This document shows positions 1-12,889 of a stretch of 64,000 nucleotides of DNA, piece after piece. Source of the DNA: Lunularia cruciata (Eukaryota > Streptophyta > Marchantiopsida > Lunulariales > Lunulariaceae); assembly GCA_948567375.1 (NCBI GenBank), contig OX419757.1, positions 71,431,836-71,495,835 of the forward strand, given 5' to 3'. A program made the translations under genes and the position numbers. The stretch's first letter is position 1; each line of letters begins with the position of its first letter. Under the pieces are notes generated by a model that was not told the origin of the DNA, made no database searches, and saw only the letters and a program-made list of their open reading frames with translations.

Positions 1-899
1 TTGAGTCTTTCGTAGGGACGGCAGTGTCCGTATATTTGGCAAACACACGAGATGTCAATTTCTACGAGGATATGATTGCTAGTGTAGTTAACCCCACTCA
101 TCAGAAGCCAGTGAAGGAGCTTCTTACGTCAGTCTGCAATGGTGCAGTGGAGACTCTGATTCGAACATCTCATGAAGTGATGTCAGTGGGTTCCTCGGGA
201 CCCTCCCAGAGTAACCCCGAGTGCGCTGTAGTTGATCTAGGTAGTTCCCATGCTGATAGTGAGAAATCGAGGTTTATCTCGGAAAAGACCAGCTACTTCC
301 TAGATACCGGGCATCCACAAAACGAAGATGAGGATCTTGGAAAGGGCGACGGATCTGTCGATAATTTCGTGACCGTAACTCCTGGTCCTTGCACTCCAGA
401 TAACAGTGAAGTACAAAGAACTATTTCATTTGACCAAACTCCTAAGGTTGAGAACCTATTGAGAGTAGCCTCCCACAAGGGGGATGAGGTAGAGTTGGTG
501 GCCTCCACTAGTCGTCAGAACCATGGGAATGGAAAGGCAATAGTAAATGCAGACAAGTCTGCAGGAGGTTCACAAACTTGGGTTGATGGGCTCTCACGAA
601 CCCTAGCTGTACCAAGCAATCGCGCTCTCGTGTTGGATGTTGCTGGTACCATGACTCATGAAGCAGTTCGGTCAGCATTTGAAGTTGTCGCGGAAAAGGT
701 CCCGTTTCCATTTCGAAGTAAAAAGAAAGAGGTTCAGAAAGAGGAGCAGGCGTCAACTTCGACAGTTGTGAAGATTGTTACGAAGACCGGAGATTTGGCC
801 ATCGCTACTGCATCAAAAGTCATGGTCGTAATGACAATGTGTCTAGCGCTTTGTTTGCACACTCTAACTGGACCTGCTCGACTTGCGCAATCTTTGTGA
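1..899 (+). CDS. PP2-A10-like (PHLOEM PROTEIN 2-LIKE A10 family) protein, 5' truncated by window
   Basis: The frame is open from base 3 and ends at TGA 897-899, giving 298 residues of the C-terminal part. I recognise the Arabidopsis PP2-A10 (At1g10150-type) family. The block beginning FVGTAVSVYL and running into the NP(x)H..VK(x)L(x)SVCNGA(x)ET(x)(x)RTSHEV segment (about residues 3-60), the conserved LAVPSNR motif (about 200-206), and a hydrophobic C-terminal segment around VMVVMTMCLALCLHTL all match. The middle, about residues 60-190, is acidic, serine-rich and probably disordered. The family has no settled biochemical role despite its lectin-like name; the C-terminal hydrophobic stretch suggests membrane anchoring (inference). 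A GTG at 24 is not the start, because homology continues upstream of it. No stop or frameshift is seen. Its 3' end is the source of the fragments at 11.1 and 30.3 kb. Confidence 0.85.
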   Translation, partial: ESFVGTAVSVYLANTRDVNFYEDMIASVVNPTHQKPVKELLTSVCNGAVETLIRTSHEVMSVGSSGPSQSNPECAVVDLGSSHADSEKSRFISEKTSYFLDTGHPQNEDEDLGKGDGSVDNFVTVTPGPCTPDNSEVQRTISFDQTPKVENLLRVASHKGDEVELVASTSRQNHGNGKAIVNADKSAGGSQTWVDGLSRTLAVPSNRALVLDVAGTMTHEAVRSAFEVVAEKVPFPFRSKKKEVQKEEQASTSTVVKIVTKTGDLAIATASKVMVVMTMCLALCLHTLTGPARLAQSL

Positions 900-3361
900 T
901 CACTGCGTCGTCTTCTCTTTGTTTCCTTTGGGGCTGCTATATCACGATTTCTTAAGGTCATGGTCACTGGGAGCCAACCTTCATGCATTGCAGTTCAGGC
1001 CTGGGGGTAAGCGGTTAGTGCTGGATACTTGCTACTTCTGGACTATCACTTGAGCCACCTGGTTTGTTGGGGACTCCGAAAACACTACTTAGTTTCTTAG
1101 TAAATTTATACCGCGTAGCACAATCTTCTGGGTGCTTGTATAGTATCTACACTTCTGTGCAAATTGTAAACAGGTGTGAGAATAGCCTCACATCGATGCT
1201 AGTGGCAATTTAAGCTTATACAATTCATCAAATTGGCATAATTCAAACCAGAGGGTCTACTCACTGCTTTGCCAAGTTTTGTAGGTTCTCTGTGAGCTAG
1301 CTTGCTTGTGTGAGAACGCATATGGATTAAATAACGTATCTATTAAATAGTTCTCTAGCACACTACTCGCTGGTCGTATATATATTCGGATTTCCATTGC
1401 TAGATGTTGCGAAAGCGTCAAGTATTAGTATAAAGCATCAAGAAGAATCAAGCGTTGTAACATACTGGTCTAGAAATCGTCACTATACTGACCTCGGTCG
1501 TGTCCCTAATACCGATGATGATTCCTATGCACTGCGTTTACCTCCTGTCAATCAGAAAGTTTCTGACTCACCAAACAGTAATCTTTGCGCTTGTTCACAG
1601 GTTCTGGACTGTTCTTCTTTGTCAATGCTAGCTCGTGTTAGCTGGACTTCACTCCAAATACTGAGCTGATAAAAAGAATGTAGTTGAGGGTGTGATACGT
1701 TCCTCAATACAATCAATCCTGTGGCAAGTGGATGTTGCTTGAATTCTCTAGTGGAGGTAAGGTCTCCAAGACCTCGCGCATCTGTGTCTGTTTTATCTCA
1801 AGCAGCGCTTCAGTCTAACTACCTTTTCAACTACTTCATGTCAGGTTCCTCAAGTTATCGCTTCAGGATTCACGATATCTTACTGCATAAACAGCTCATC
1901 TGCAAATCAGGGTAGTACACTACGAGCGAGAGACTACAAATTTTGTGTATTCGTCCTATCTTTCGAAATACAGATATTTTGGACAGTTCATTTGTAGCCG
2001 TGGTGCACGTTTGCGTCGTGCATGTTCACGGTTGCAGGAAATGTTTGATAATCACTCAGTGCGGACCACATAGTAACATTTTTTTGAACAAAGTACTAGC
2101 TACTTGGTTGTCCTGTTTGTACTAATTTACCTATGTGGGTATTTAAATTTTGCCACGTTCTATTTGATCATGATACATCACATATCAGTTTTGTTGTTGG
2201 ATCAAACTAGTTGGATGTTTGTTTCCGGAGGGTTGGTACTTAGAGGATAATTTGGCCTTGCTGACAGAAGTGTTTAGACCTGGTCAATTGAGGTAGAACC
2301 TCACAATCTGCACAATCTCAAGACTCGCAAATTGCTCATGTACACGTTGCTCTCACAAACTTGATTCAAGGAAACACAGGAGACCTGGGATTGTTGAAAT
2401 CTTGTGAGGTAGAATTCTTATCATCTTAACGCAGTTTAATTCCGATAAAACACGCGGGTTGTGACCTTTCGTCAGGCAGCTAGAAAGCAGTTCGTGGCAT
2501 GAATCCCTCAATGATTGGTGCGAAGAAAGAACTTGCGCCTTCTTCAGCTTTGATTTTCTGAATCCAAAAATCCGTGGGGTTTGCCGAAACAACCAGGCCA
2601 CCGTGATGGGCGACTGGATATTCCTAGCAGTTTCCCAAGTTTTGAAGTGGAATGAATTATTCGCGAAACATATAGGTAAGGTTTCCAGAAACAATTCTAC
2701 CTCCTATTTACCACCTCTTCCAATCACCGAGATTGCGCACAAGACTCTCTCCTTAAAGTTCCGATCGCTGTCATCACACAAGGAAACATTCTCTTTTCAT
2801 GCTTGTTCATAAGAATTGTGGAACTCATCATGGTGCATGCATCATAGCCTGGTACAAAGCAATATGTATACTAGTACTATAAGCTGAATTCTCCAATAGA
2901 AGTTCACTTTGGAAAAGTGTGAATGCCTAAACTCGTTAATATCTGCCCTGGTCTGATACCGCGCGTCACAGGGGTTTACTAGCTAGTGCTCTCTGTTACA
3001 ATCACCAGGGCTCTGCCGTAAGGAAATACGTACTGGTTGAATCTGTTGTAAAGTTTACAGTATTTACAATATACACAATATTCACTTTGGGCCGTGGAGA
3101 ATTCGCATACTAGGATCTGTGAGGCACGAATGCTTATTTTGGGATAACGGTTAATCCGGTATTAATCGCCAGTGACAGAGTTCGGAGGTGAGTAGAAAGT
3201 CTCCTTCAACAGTCATCATGGAAACCAATATTCCCCCACCCAAAATGAATCTGATAATGAGTAGCATGCATCCAACTTTTTTAAACTAGGAGAAGAAATG
3301 AAAGCGAAGATCGCCATACTCGAGTTGTACCCTGACGTCGACATGACCTAGTCTAACGCAC
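900..3361 (+). other. 3' flank of PP2-A10 and spacer, conserved in unit B (and partly C)
   Basis: I see no convincing gene. The stretch 900-1915 aligns by eye with 11330-12420 and, from about 1207, with 38815-39320. Shared landmarks include a block around 1130-1160, one around 1250-1300, and one around 1725-1790. An open frame at 1397-1669 is not kept in the other copies, so it is probably not coding. The 3' UTR of the PP2-A10 gene must lie in the first few hundred bases. Confidence 0.6.
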
Positions 3362-5460
3362 TTGCTAAAGGTCAGTCTGTGGGAGCATCATCCCGCTTTA
3401 GGTCGTAACAATCACGTTTTAGCTATTTCCTCGAGCTCCTCCTGTGTGGTCGCCGAGGATTTCAGTGATGGAAGAAACTGTGAAAGCGTTCAGAATGTTT
3501 CTATTCTGAGTTATGCCGAACTAGTACTCCTTACTGAAAGTGCCGATCAAATGAACCATCTTATTCAAGCACTCACAATTCCTGGCAAATGTTCAGGTTT
3601 GTCATTTCGAGATATTCATACTTGTTGACTATTGAACAGGTACACTGTCTTGTACTTGAATCAGCCTGATTTTATGGTTAGGGGGAAGGCAAGCGAACCA
3701 CTTAGGTTTCATTTTATTTCTGCATATGAATATCGTTTGCTGGATCCAGGAACCTTGAGCAAATTGAGAAAACATGAAGAAGACTAAAGAATCGACCAGG
3801 GTTAGAACGTTCAGTAATACAGCGAGCATCCAGACACATCCAGAAGAACGGGAGGCAACGGGAATGAAATTTGCTGCTGATCGATTGCATCCGGCATCTG
3901 CGTGGAACTCTACAGCGATTGTTCATCCGGACTCAAGACTTGGGACTCCAACCTAACCGGGCTCGCTAGAAGGTGCAAATTGTTGTCAGAACATATAACT
4001 AATATGAATCCATCTATTCTTCATGACATTATGTTACCTGGTTTCCTATTTCATGTTTCGAATTGATCTTGGGTTTACGTTTTGCTTCCGGAGAAACTTA
4101 ATGATAGAGTTTATGTTTTGTACGAGCCCGATAACCAGGCATCACCAGATAGGGAGGTTGTCTTTTTCCATGGGTTAGCTCCGGATCACTACGAGCATCT
4201 GTACAAAGAGACATGGACATCATCAACTGCTCAAGAGTGTTGGCCGACGTTATGGTTTCCCAAAGCATTTCCCAGAGCAAGGATACTGTCAGTCTCATAT
4301 GACTCATGTGTGACCAAGACGGCAATGCAGGGTGTTTTCGATCTACATAATGTCACATAACATCGCCAGAAATCTCATTGAACTTGCCAATATCGCCAGA
4401 ACAATTATCCAGTTCTACTGATTGGTCACATTCTAGGGGGCATCATAATCAAAAGTCTATGCGCTTATGTGGAAGGAGTATTGAGCAGTGGGGTGACTGG
4501 AGTTGCTCCAAGGAATATGCAAAATTCTCAAAGAGCATGGGAGGAGTCTTCTATTTCGGTACTCCTCATCAAGGTCTGGAACTCCTGAGCTTCCGGGCAG
4601 GATCCTGGAAGAACGTAAAGCATGACGGAGAGTGGTACAATATATGGAACCTCTGCAGAAGGACTTGCCAAGAATTAACAATACTTTCCGTAAGCTAAGG
4701 GCAGAGTACGGGTGGAGAGCCTCTGGAGTAGGAACTGCGCACGCAGGTACCCAGAGGTATGTCCTTACTATGATCGCGCTTATCTGCCGCAGAAACAAGA
4801 TACTTGAATATCGGAGGTGTTTATTTCGACTAAAGGAACACTCCCAACCGGAGCGTTTCCTACAGGCTGAGGTTGGTTTGAGAACCTACAGGTTCTCATC
4901 AGAAACATCAATATCTTTTCCAAACATTCTGACATCAAAACTAGTCTCGGATAACTCCAAGATACAACCTGCCTAATATGCTAACCACTCCCACAACTTG
5001 ATCGGTATCCTTGGAACGATCAACAAAGGGATAGAAGAAGAGTGCGCCTTGAGTATCACCATTATTGAGTATCATATCTTGAGTATCACCATTATTGAGC
5101 CACCTGGATTCTCTGCGCTGGAGTGGGTGTGGCTTGATTGTAATCAATGCCAATTGCTGACAGATTATAGAGTGTCAAATCAAGTGTTGATTTGATCGAG
5201 TGTGATTTGAGTTGCACAAGCAAACTTATTATTGTGGCACTTTAGAGTCCATGTATGACTTATGTATGAGTTGTGCTTCTATAGTTTTTGATGTTGATAG
5301 TGATGTATGTTGTATAGCAATATATATACACTCGACAAAGTAGGCTAAACAAGTAACTCAATACAACTCAACACTCAACTTTTAGTACTATGAGAAAAAT
5401 TCTATGGGTATCAAATGACATATGATTCATAAGCTTTACAAGAGATTTTGTAGTAGGTAT
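3362..5460 (+). pseudogene. HNL copy A: alpha/beta-hydrolase NB-ARC receptor, broken and internally deleted
   Basis: This is a degraded copy of the hydrolase-NB-ARC gene at 13.3-17.3 kb. A leader exon (about 3385-3598, donor after ...TTCAG) is followed by a coding exon opening at ATG 3774 with KKTKESTRV, which soon leaves frame. The hydrolase exon is readable at 4087-4360 (LNDRVYVLYEP, VVFFHGLAP, SVSYDSCVTKTA). It then stops and shifts frame repeatedly to about 4770. The nucleophile-elbow position reads GHILGG (Ile codon 4430-4432). Homology to the following intron ends near 4935. The whole NB-ARC region is missing, replaced by about 450 bases, and a short 3' match to the HNL tail resumes near 5388. 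No functional product is expected. Confidence 0.8.
4936..5387 (+). other. Foreign filler replacing the NB-ARC of HNL copy A, with a 22-bp direct repeat
   Basis: This segment has no counterpart in HNL copies B or C. It contains an exact 22-bp direct repeat (5048-5069 and 5078-5099, unit starting CTTGAGTATCACC) separated by 8 bases. The 3' part carries a TATATATA run near 5320. No gene is recognised. It marks the deletion that removed about 2.5 kb of receptor sequence. Confidence 0.55.
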
Positions 5461-6495
5461 TTTCTATGGGTCCTATGAATGAGGTGCTTGATTGTATGGT
5501 GAGTTTTACAAATTGGGTTAGCCCAAAGTTTTCTAGTAAAAAATTAGTTATGTATCTGAGCAGTTTAAAACATCTATTTTCTACATTTATTTATGTTTAT
5601 TTATGGATACATACCTCTTGTGACTACATCATAATTCCAATAACATTACTATAAGATATTTCTTGGAGCTTGTAGGAGTTGATGAAATTCTGTAAATCAA
5701 AACCAAAACCCTATCTTTTTAATTAAGGACTTGGTGACAATGAATTTTTTATTTCTCATCCATTATAATCAATGCATTATAGTGAACTTATTGACCATCA
5801 TTGGTGGGATCGCATGTCACATTTACTGGTAAAGAAGTATTAAATTTCAAAAGCACATTAGTGAGAGTCTACCAAGCAACATTTTATATTTTTATCCTAG
5901 CATATAAATTTGGAAGGATGTAAGATGTGTTTTATTTTCATGTGATGCCCTTGGTAGAAATTTTTCTACCTCCTTAGGATTATAAGTTTGAAATAAAATA
6001 ATTGAGAAGATGTATAACACTTAACTTAGTAAGTACAATTTTGTAACTTTATCTCCACCTTTGACAAACAAATTTCTCTTTCTCTCTTTATGATTTTTAT
6101 ACAAATTCAACTGCAATTTATGATTTTAGCATGACAAGCTATTTTGGCATAGTAGACTTCCTCTTTAATTTGGAAATGGATGAGCTTTGCCTTTTGTGCA
6201 AAATTATAATACAAGCATGTGGAGAGATATTGTTATCAAATCCTTGTAGTTTTTGCTCCATTCAATTCACATGCACTCATAAAATATAGTATGAACACAA
6301 GCCAATCCATGTTTTTGTTAGTGTTAAGTTGCAAAATAATTTAACTAATGAACAATATAATAATCAAAGTTAAGGAAAATCTTTTTATTTGCTATTTCTT
6401 GATAACATCTCACACAGACAACTCATAGAAGAGGAGTATCTCATTACTATCTCTCAACAACCATACGCATTTGAGCTCTTGACCTGCTCTAGATA
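5460..6495 (+). repeat. Downstream flank of HNL unit, duplicated at 49.53-50.65 kb
   Basis: It aligns collinearly with 49530-50645. Matching landmarks are the stretch around 5600 (TTTATGGATACATACCTCTT), the one around 5945-5975, and the one around 6385-6480. The two copies differ by many substitutions, and this copy is more AT-rich. On the minus strand the 49.5-50.4 kb copy gives several short coding-like stretches, but none in this copy is long. This pairing shows copies A and C of the HNL share the same original downstream neighbour. Confidence 0.7.
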
Positions 6496-8182
6496 AAAGA
6501 AAGGCCAAAAGGGAAAATAATATACCCCAAAAGAAATAAGAAGAAAGAATACAAGAGTACCAAGAAGTGCAAAAGGAGATAACAAGCACAAGGTCTGAAA
6601 AAATAGGACTAAAATCAGAGGAAGAACTACAGTCCCTTCCAAACAAGGAGAAGAAACAAAGTAATCTCCAGCTAAATTGTTTGATATAGGTCCTCCAAAG
6701 GTATATCTAATGAAGAGAGAGAGAGAGTACCCTAGATATGATGGGAGCTCCTACTACTGATATTCATGTACAAAGGCATAATGCCTAAGAGCACTATAAA
6801 CTGATGGAGACTCTTCGTAAAAAAATAAGAGGTGAGCATAGCTAGAGAGACAACCATAGCTCCTCTCTCCTATTGGGAACCATGTGCTACCTCTTTTGAA
6901 GGAGGCAATCAAAGTGGTGTTGAAGATACTTGAACATGTCTACAACCAAAGGTTTAAAGAGATTAGAGGATTACTGTGCTATATAATGATGCTCCTTCCT
7001 CTTGACAGTGATGATTATTGCAACTCCCACCTGAATGTCAGCTCAAACCAATGTCTCTACTTGTAGGAGGTTCACATATAAAGTAGGGTATGTCATATGT
7101 CTCTAAATTTGAAGACATTTGCCCTAACTTGCCAAGGAGGTGGTCCAAGCATATCTAACTACTTCTCAATCTGTACTTAGCATTGAGTAGATTATAAAAT
7201 CTGCACTATTGTATCTTGGATGACATTATAAACTCTAGTTGGCTCTCCAACTATGACACGTAGTAAAATATGTATGTTATGTGTGTCATATTTAGATTCA
7301 CAAACACATTGGTTTGGTAGTCTTGGAAGTGCTAGGTATGGTAAACCCAAATACAGCAGTAGTGCATATTAAACTCCTCAAACTTGAAGAAAAGTCTTGA
7401 ATCAAGGGGAGGCATGGAGCCTTTCTCTCTGCAAGAGAGAATCCTAGCTTTTATAAGGTAAAGGTGCAAAAAATAAAGATGAGAACAGCTATACATGCAA
7501 GGCCTAGTAATAGGTCACAAGCCAAAACAAAAATATGACTAGAGATTATATGTACCCAAATCCTTTATTATGATAGCAAGAGAGGACAACCATGATGCAA
7601 GAATTTATATGTTGATAGGGGGCAACTAAAGCCCATGCTCCTGCAGTTGCTTGTGGAATAGCATTTTGCAATATGAGCCTTCATAGTGGGAAGAGCAAAT
7701 CTATAGTTTGCACAAGTTATCTAATAGCTACTTGAGCTCAAATAGCCCTGTTAGAAGGGAGAAAGTGTGGCATATGGTATAATCAAACATACATAGATGG
7801 GGTAGGAGTAATCTATGGATGGGTAATTAAGTGCCCAATAGGAGGCTCTAGGGACGTAGTATCTTTCAAAAAGGAGGAGATCAATTGTGTGTCCTCCAAA
7901 TGAGGAAGTAAATGAGCATGGGTTATAGCTTGAATTGATGTGTTTAAGATAAATGAGTTACAAAAACCATTCTCTACTAACGGAGAGCCTAAAACCCTCA
8001 AACTTCATATTGGGAAGTATGGGGAGTGAGGTCCACATATGGACTCCAAACCTTGAATTCATGGAATACACTATCCAAACCTTTCATTGAAGTGCTTCAA
8101 TAGTGGACCTTAGAATATATGTCCTTCTGATCCTTGGCTTTGTCTAGGTGACCAATTAGGTGAAAGTCAATGTAGAGCAGAA
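6496..8182 (+). other. AT-rich spacer with an A/G-rich dispersed motif
   Basis: No gene is recognised. At about 6490-6590 there is an A/G-rich motif (AATAATATACC... followed by CCAAGAAGTGCAAAA) that recurs at 11960-12090 and, inverted, at about 8925-9010 and 27990-28060. The rest, 6.6-8.18 kb, contains only short uninformative open frames. About 8025-8110 weakly resembles 9390-9480 and 28615-28720. Confidence 0.5.
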
Positions 8183-11125
8183 ACTCAGATTATTTCGACA
8201 TAGAATCTGTTTTATTGTTCTGAGTAGTTGTGTGATTAGAGACCAGATTGCGAGGTAATCCAGCCGTGATCTGAGCTCGAGGAGAGCATATGAGTCACCC
8301 AGGATCAAAGCTACTGACGAGGCGACCACAAGCAAAGATCTCAACTTTTGGAGGTGCTATGCAATCTCCAAACTCCCCGATCTCCCCAGAAGTCAGACAC
8401 CGTTGTTAGCAAGCATTTTGTAATTTCATATGATGGTGACGCACTTGAAGAAGATTGAACTAAAGCATTTAAAAAAATTTGTTTCTTAATGAAATGCGTT
8501 TTTTTGCCTATAAGAATGTAAACTCGGATTTGCATCAACAACATTGATTCATTGTTGAAGTTTCTTATTTTTATTCATAAAAGGTCAAGATGGAATTTCC
8601 GGCGTCAACACATTCATTGTTCAAGTTCGTAATATTCTTAACTTTAATCATGTATTGTCAAAATCAAGGATGTAGTTCCATGAACTCAAGTGATGTGAAC
8701 TCCTCTGCAGAAGTTGACTAATTCGTCATATTTGAATTTCTGACATATTAAGTAGTGTATGAACTAATGTCAGGAGAGTAAAATACATAGTAGGCAAAGG
8801 TTGAGTTCTCACACGATACTTCAGACCTTAAAAATGAAATGATTTAAAAACTAAATAACTTTCTGCTTAAACTTCCTCTGATCCCTTTCGCAACACTCTC
8901 TTTTCTACAGTACCTTTGTCTCGTGCTCGTTTTCCCCTTTTGCCCTTCTTAGTACCTTGTGCATTTTCTGTCTTCTTCCTTCGAGGTATACTACTTGGCC
9001 TTCTGGCCCATTTCCCTTTCACCTTACAAGTAGCTGAATGTTTTAACATATTTCAATCAACAGCCGGAAATAGTAGTTTAGATAGACCCTTTTGCCTTGC
9101 GATTCGTCCCAATAAAGAACTTACTCTCGTGTGTCAAATGCCACCAAAGTTTCCGTTCAAAGTCTTCATGTTTATCCCACTACTACTCCAGCCGTAACCA
9201 GAAGCTTCTTTCGACACAGCCCATTCGGCTATCAGGACGATCCTAACAGAAACCAAAAGCTTCTTTTTACATCGCCCATGCTAGTATGACGTCCCTTAGC
9301 AGTGGGTGGACATGTGCTGGCACATGCACAATCAGGTTTTCATCATAGGATATGTACAAAGAGTGCCATAGTAAAGTACATGGTAGGATATATACATGAG
9401 GTCGACATGGATTCCAAATCTTGTATTTAAGAGTCTGAATTTGTAAACCCAAGGTCATTAGGTAGAGTGTAAAAGCAAACAAGGCTTGAAGTACATGCTC
9501 CAAAGGGCGCCCTGTATGGGTGTCATCTGAAATTGATGGAAAGAGAATAGATGGGAAAGCATTTACAACATCCCGCAAAATGGTGTAGTGAGCCATGGCA
9601 AATAGAGGCCCCCTAAGTGATCTTCTTGGTGTGTGACTTTTGGAGATGCTAGTTGTGTGAACTCCCTTATGGTAGAATGGAAACTATATAACAAAGGTGT
9701 CTTGATGCAATAGAATTGTGCACAAAAGCGATCAAAGAGTGGATTCTATTTCTTATTCAATGAAGAGCATGAAACATTACTAGATGAGAAATGGTATTGA
9801 AATCATTTGTGACATCAAATTGGACAACCATCTATTGGGTTGGATGTTCAAGAAAGCTTGAATGCCAACAATAACTATCTTGTAACTACCTAGAGTATCT
9901 ATTCCAAACTAATGTGGAAATAAAAAGGTGAAATTGAGTGTCAAGTTGTAAGAAAGTAGTACATGGGACTAAAAGTAGGTAAACATACTCAATAAAAAAA
10001 AGAGGGAACACCATATGTCTCCTTTCAAAGACCAAGGAGACCGAATGCACCAAAAGATTGAGCAACTCTATGTGGCACTAGACTTAAAGCAATGCATTGA
10101 CAAAATGCAAAGAGAAAGGAGAAGCAAGAATTGTACATGTTGAGAGAGATAATCATGTAAATGCTCAAAACCAATCTCAAAAACCTAGACATTGAGAAAT
10201 GTTGGAAATGGAGTAAAGCATGGGCAAAGAAAGACTCCATAATCTTTAGCTCCTTATTTGGATGACAGTCATGAACGAACGAAGGCCATAAGTGGTTGGT
10301 GGGTGTAGAGTCTAAAGTGCAGATAAAGTAACAATGGAGAAGTGTGTTTGTCTAGAGGGTAATAGTGCTTGGACTGCACATCTATACTCAATCACCTCAC
10401 CTAACATCTAGGAAAGATGAAGCTGATGATGCTTTGAAAGTAGAGTGTGGGACTATGAGGTATAAGAAAGAACCATAAATATTGCTTCCAAATTTCAAAG
10501 GTTACTTCAAACCAAAACTTGAGATGTGGTCAAAATCCAAATGTGATCATAATCTCCACCCAAATACATTGATTTCAAGGACTCCAACTTCAATCTGTCA
10601 TATCAGATTTGTGATCAACTCAAAAGTAGAATTTCTTCAATACAACACAACCTGAGTTTGTCTACTCTATCGTTCCAATTTCAAATTATCATAAGCTTTT
10701 GTAGAGCTCTTGGAATCCTCCAAAGTGTTTGCTTGGTTATAGATTAGATCCGGCTTCAACTGATCAGATCTTGGTCACTAGTTGCTCAGATCCCACATTT
10801 TGTATCTCCACCTTGTAACTTGTAACTTGTCTGTTCCTCTGTCCACAAATGCTTTCTCAAACTCTCTTGAACATCCAAAACCCTACACTCAACTTGGTGG
10901 ATCCAAATTTTTGCAACTTGGATTCTTAGCAACTCTTCCTTTTGGTACATGGAGCTCCAAAGCCTTGAGTGAGTTTTCTTGTCACTCTCCTTCTACAAAA
11001 TGATGTTAATGGTTAAACCCAAATCTGTTCATAAATAAACACAAGGAGGATAATAAGATACGGGTTCTCCATCACCTACTCCATGAACTTGGGACAAAAA
11101 TGAACTACCATCCAATTGCACTCTA
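8183..11125 (+). repeat. Segmental duplication, copy B (partner at 27250-30340)
   Basis: About 3 kb align end to end with 27250-30340 in the same orientation. Landmarks are the block at 8185-8400 with 27245-27470, 8575-8720 with 27650-27790, 9070-9260 with 28110-28300, and 9800-11110 with 29040-30330. No protein family is recognised in it. The open frame at 8916-9197 is not preserved in the partner. Identity is roughly nine bases in ten by eye. The left edge is near the shared CTCAGATTATTTCG, and the right edge is where the PP2-A10 fragment starts. Confidence 0.75.
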
Positions 11126-11330
11126 GTATTAGATGTTGTTGGTACTCATCAAGCAATTAGCTCTGAAGTTATCAGAAAAAACACTTGAATTTATCCTAAA
11201 AAACTTGCCGTTTTTATTTCAAAGGAAAAGGAAAAAGTTCAAAGAGAAGAGGTGTCAACTTCAACAATTGTGACAATTGCTACCAAGACCTACGAGTTGG
11301 CCAATCTTTGTGGTAAGGCTTCTTCTTCTC
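11126..11330 (+). pseudogene. PP2-A10 3'-end fragment (copy B)
   Basis: The sequence matches 623-920 of the PP2-A10 gene: the stretch coding for ALVLDVAGT, the basic FRSKKKEVQKEE region, and the VTKTGDLA region. It then jumps across an 88-bp deletion (equivalent to 801-888 of the gene) straight to AATCTTTGTG. Frameshifts and stops abound and no 5' part is present, so it is non-functional. The same deletion is present at 30.3 kb. Confidence 0.75.
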
Positions 11331-12889
11331 TTTGCTTCCATTGCACTTCAGGCTTAGGGGTGAGCGTTTAGTGCTGGAATACTCGGTCATTTACTTCTGG
11401 ACTATCAATTGAGCCACCTGATCTAAAAATACTTCAGAGTTTCTTAGTAAATGTTTACCGCATAGCACAATCTTCTGGGTGCTTGTATAGTATCTGCACT
11501 TAAGTGGAAATTGTAAACAGGCGTGAGAATTTGCGCCACATCGATGCTAGTGACAGTGTAAACGTATACAATCAAATTGGTGTAATCCAAACCAGAGGGT
11601 CTACCAACAGCTTTGCCAAGTTTTGTAGATTGTCTCTATGAGCTAGCTTCCTTATGTGAGAAAGCATCATGGAATATCTAGAAGGTATCTATCAAATAAG
11701 TTCTCTAGCACCATACTCTCTGGTCGTATCTATATTCGAAATTCCATTGCTGCATGTTGTGAAAGCATCAAGGATTGGTATAAAGCATCAATAAGAATCA
11801 AGTATTGTAACACATTAATAAGAATCAGTATTGAACACATTGGTCAAGAAACTATCACTATACTGACTTCTGTTCCGTCTATAATACCGATGTTGACGCC
11901 TATGCTCTGCGTTTACCTCCTGTCAATCAGAACGTTTCTTACTCACCAGAAAGTTATCTTCTCAATTGTCCAGAGAAATATAGCTAACAGGCGCAATAAT
12001 ATACCCAAAGAAAAAGGAGAAAAGGCACACCAAAAAGTGCAAATAAAAGGAAGAATCCAAAAACTCAATAAAAATGATCCGAACAGTCTATAACCTGTCA
12101 CAGGTTCTAGACCGTTCTTCTTTGTCAATGCTCACTCGTCTTTAGCTTGAGTTCACTCCACCTACCGAGGTGAGTAAAAGTAGTTGAGGATGGGATACGT
12201 TTGCCATACAACCAATCCTGTGGCAAGTAGGTGGTGCGTGAATTCTCTAGTGGAGGTACGGTCTACAAAACCTCGGGCATCTGTGTCTGTTTTGTCTGAA
12301 GCAGCGATTCACTCTAACTACCCTATCAACTACTTCCATATCAGATTTCTCAAGTTATCGCATCACGATTCACGATATCTTACTGCATAAACAGCCCATC
12401 TGTAAATCAGGGCATACACTACGCGCAAGTGACTACAAGTTTTGTGTATGACTTCCATCCTTCGAGATACAGATATTTTGAACACTCCATTTGTAGCCCT
12501 GGTGGACGTTCGCGGCTTGCATGTTCACTGTTCCAGGAATTGTGTTTAATAATCAATCAGTGCGGACCACACAGTCACATTTCTTTGTAAAACGTACAAG
12601 GAACTTGTTTGTCCTGTTTGTACTAACTTACATACGTGAATATGTAAACTTTGACGCGTTTTACTTCACCATGGTACATCTCATTTCGGTTTTGTTATTG
12701 GATCAAAGTTCTTAGACGTTTGCTTCCCGTAGATTTGATGTTTAGAGGATAATTTGGCCTTACGGGAACCCCCCAGAAGTGCTTAGACCTGGTCAATGGA
12801 GGTAGAATCTCACAATCTGCATGGTTTCGAACCTTACAAATTGGTCATGGACACGTTGCCTTGATGGTTCATAGCCGTGGCTGTGAACC
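11331..12889 (+). other. Spacer of unit B, homologous to 920-1920 and 38.8-39.3 kb
   Basis: It is collinear with the PP2-A10 3' flank of unit A. It differs by an A/G-rich insertion of about 130 bases at about 11960-12095, belonging to the dispersed A/G motif also seen near 6.5 kb. Open frames at 11656-12093 and 12184-12390 do not agree in frame with the other copies, so I do not call them genes. Confidence 0.55.

Noticed and set aside
1397-1669. 90-codon open frame downstream of PP2-A10
   Set aside because: The same DNA in units B and C does not keep the frame, and no family is recognised.
8867-9197. Overlapping basic/proline-rich frames on both strands
   Set aside because: They fall in the A/G-rich dispersed motif and are not conserved in the duplicate at 27.9-28.3 kb.
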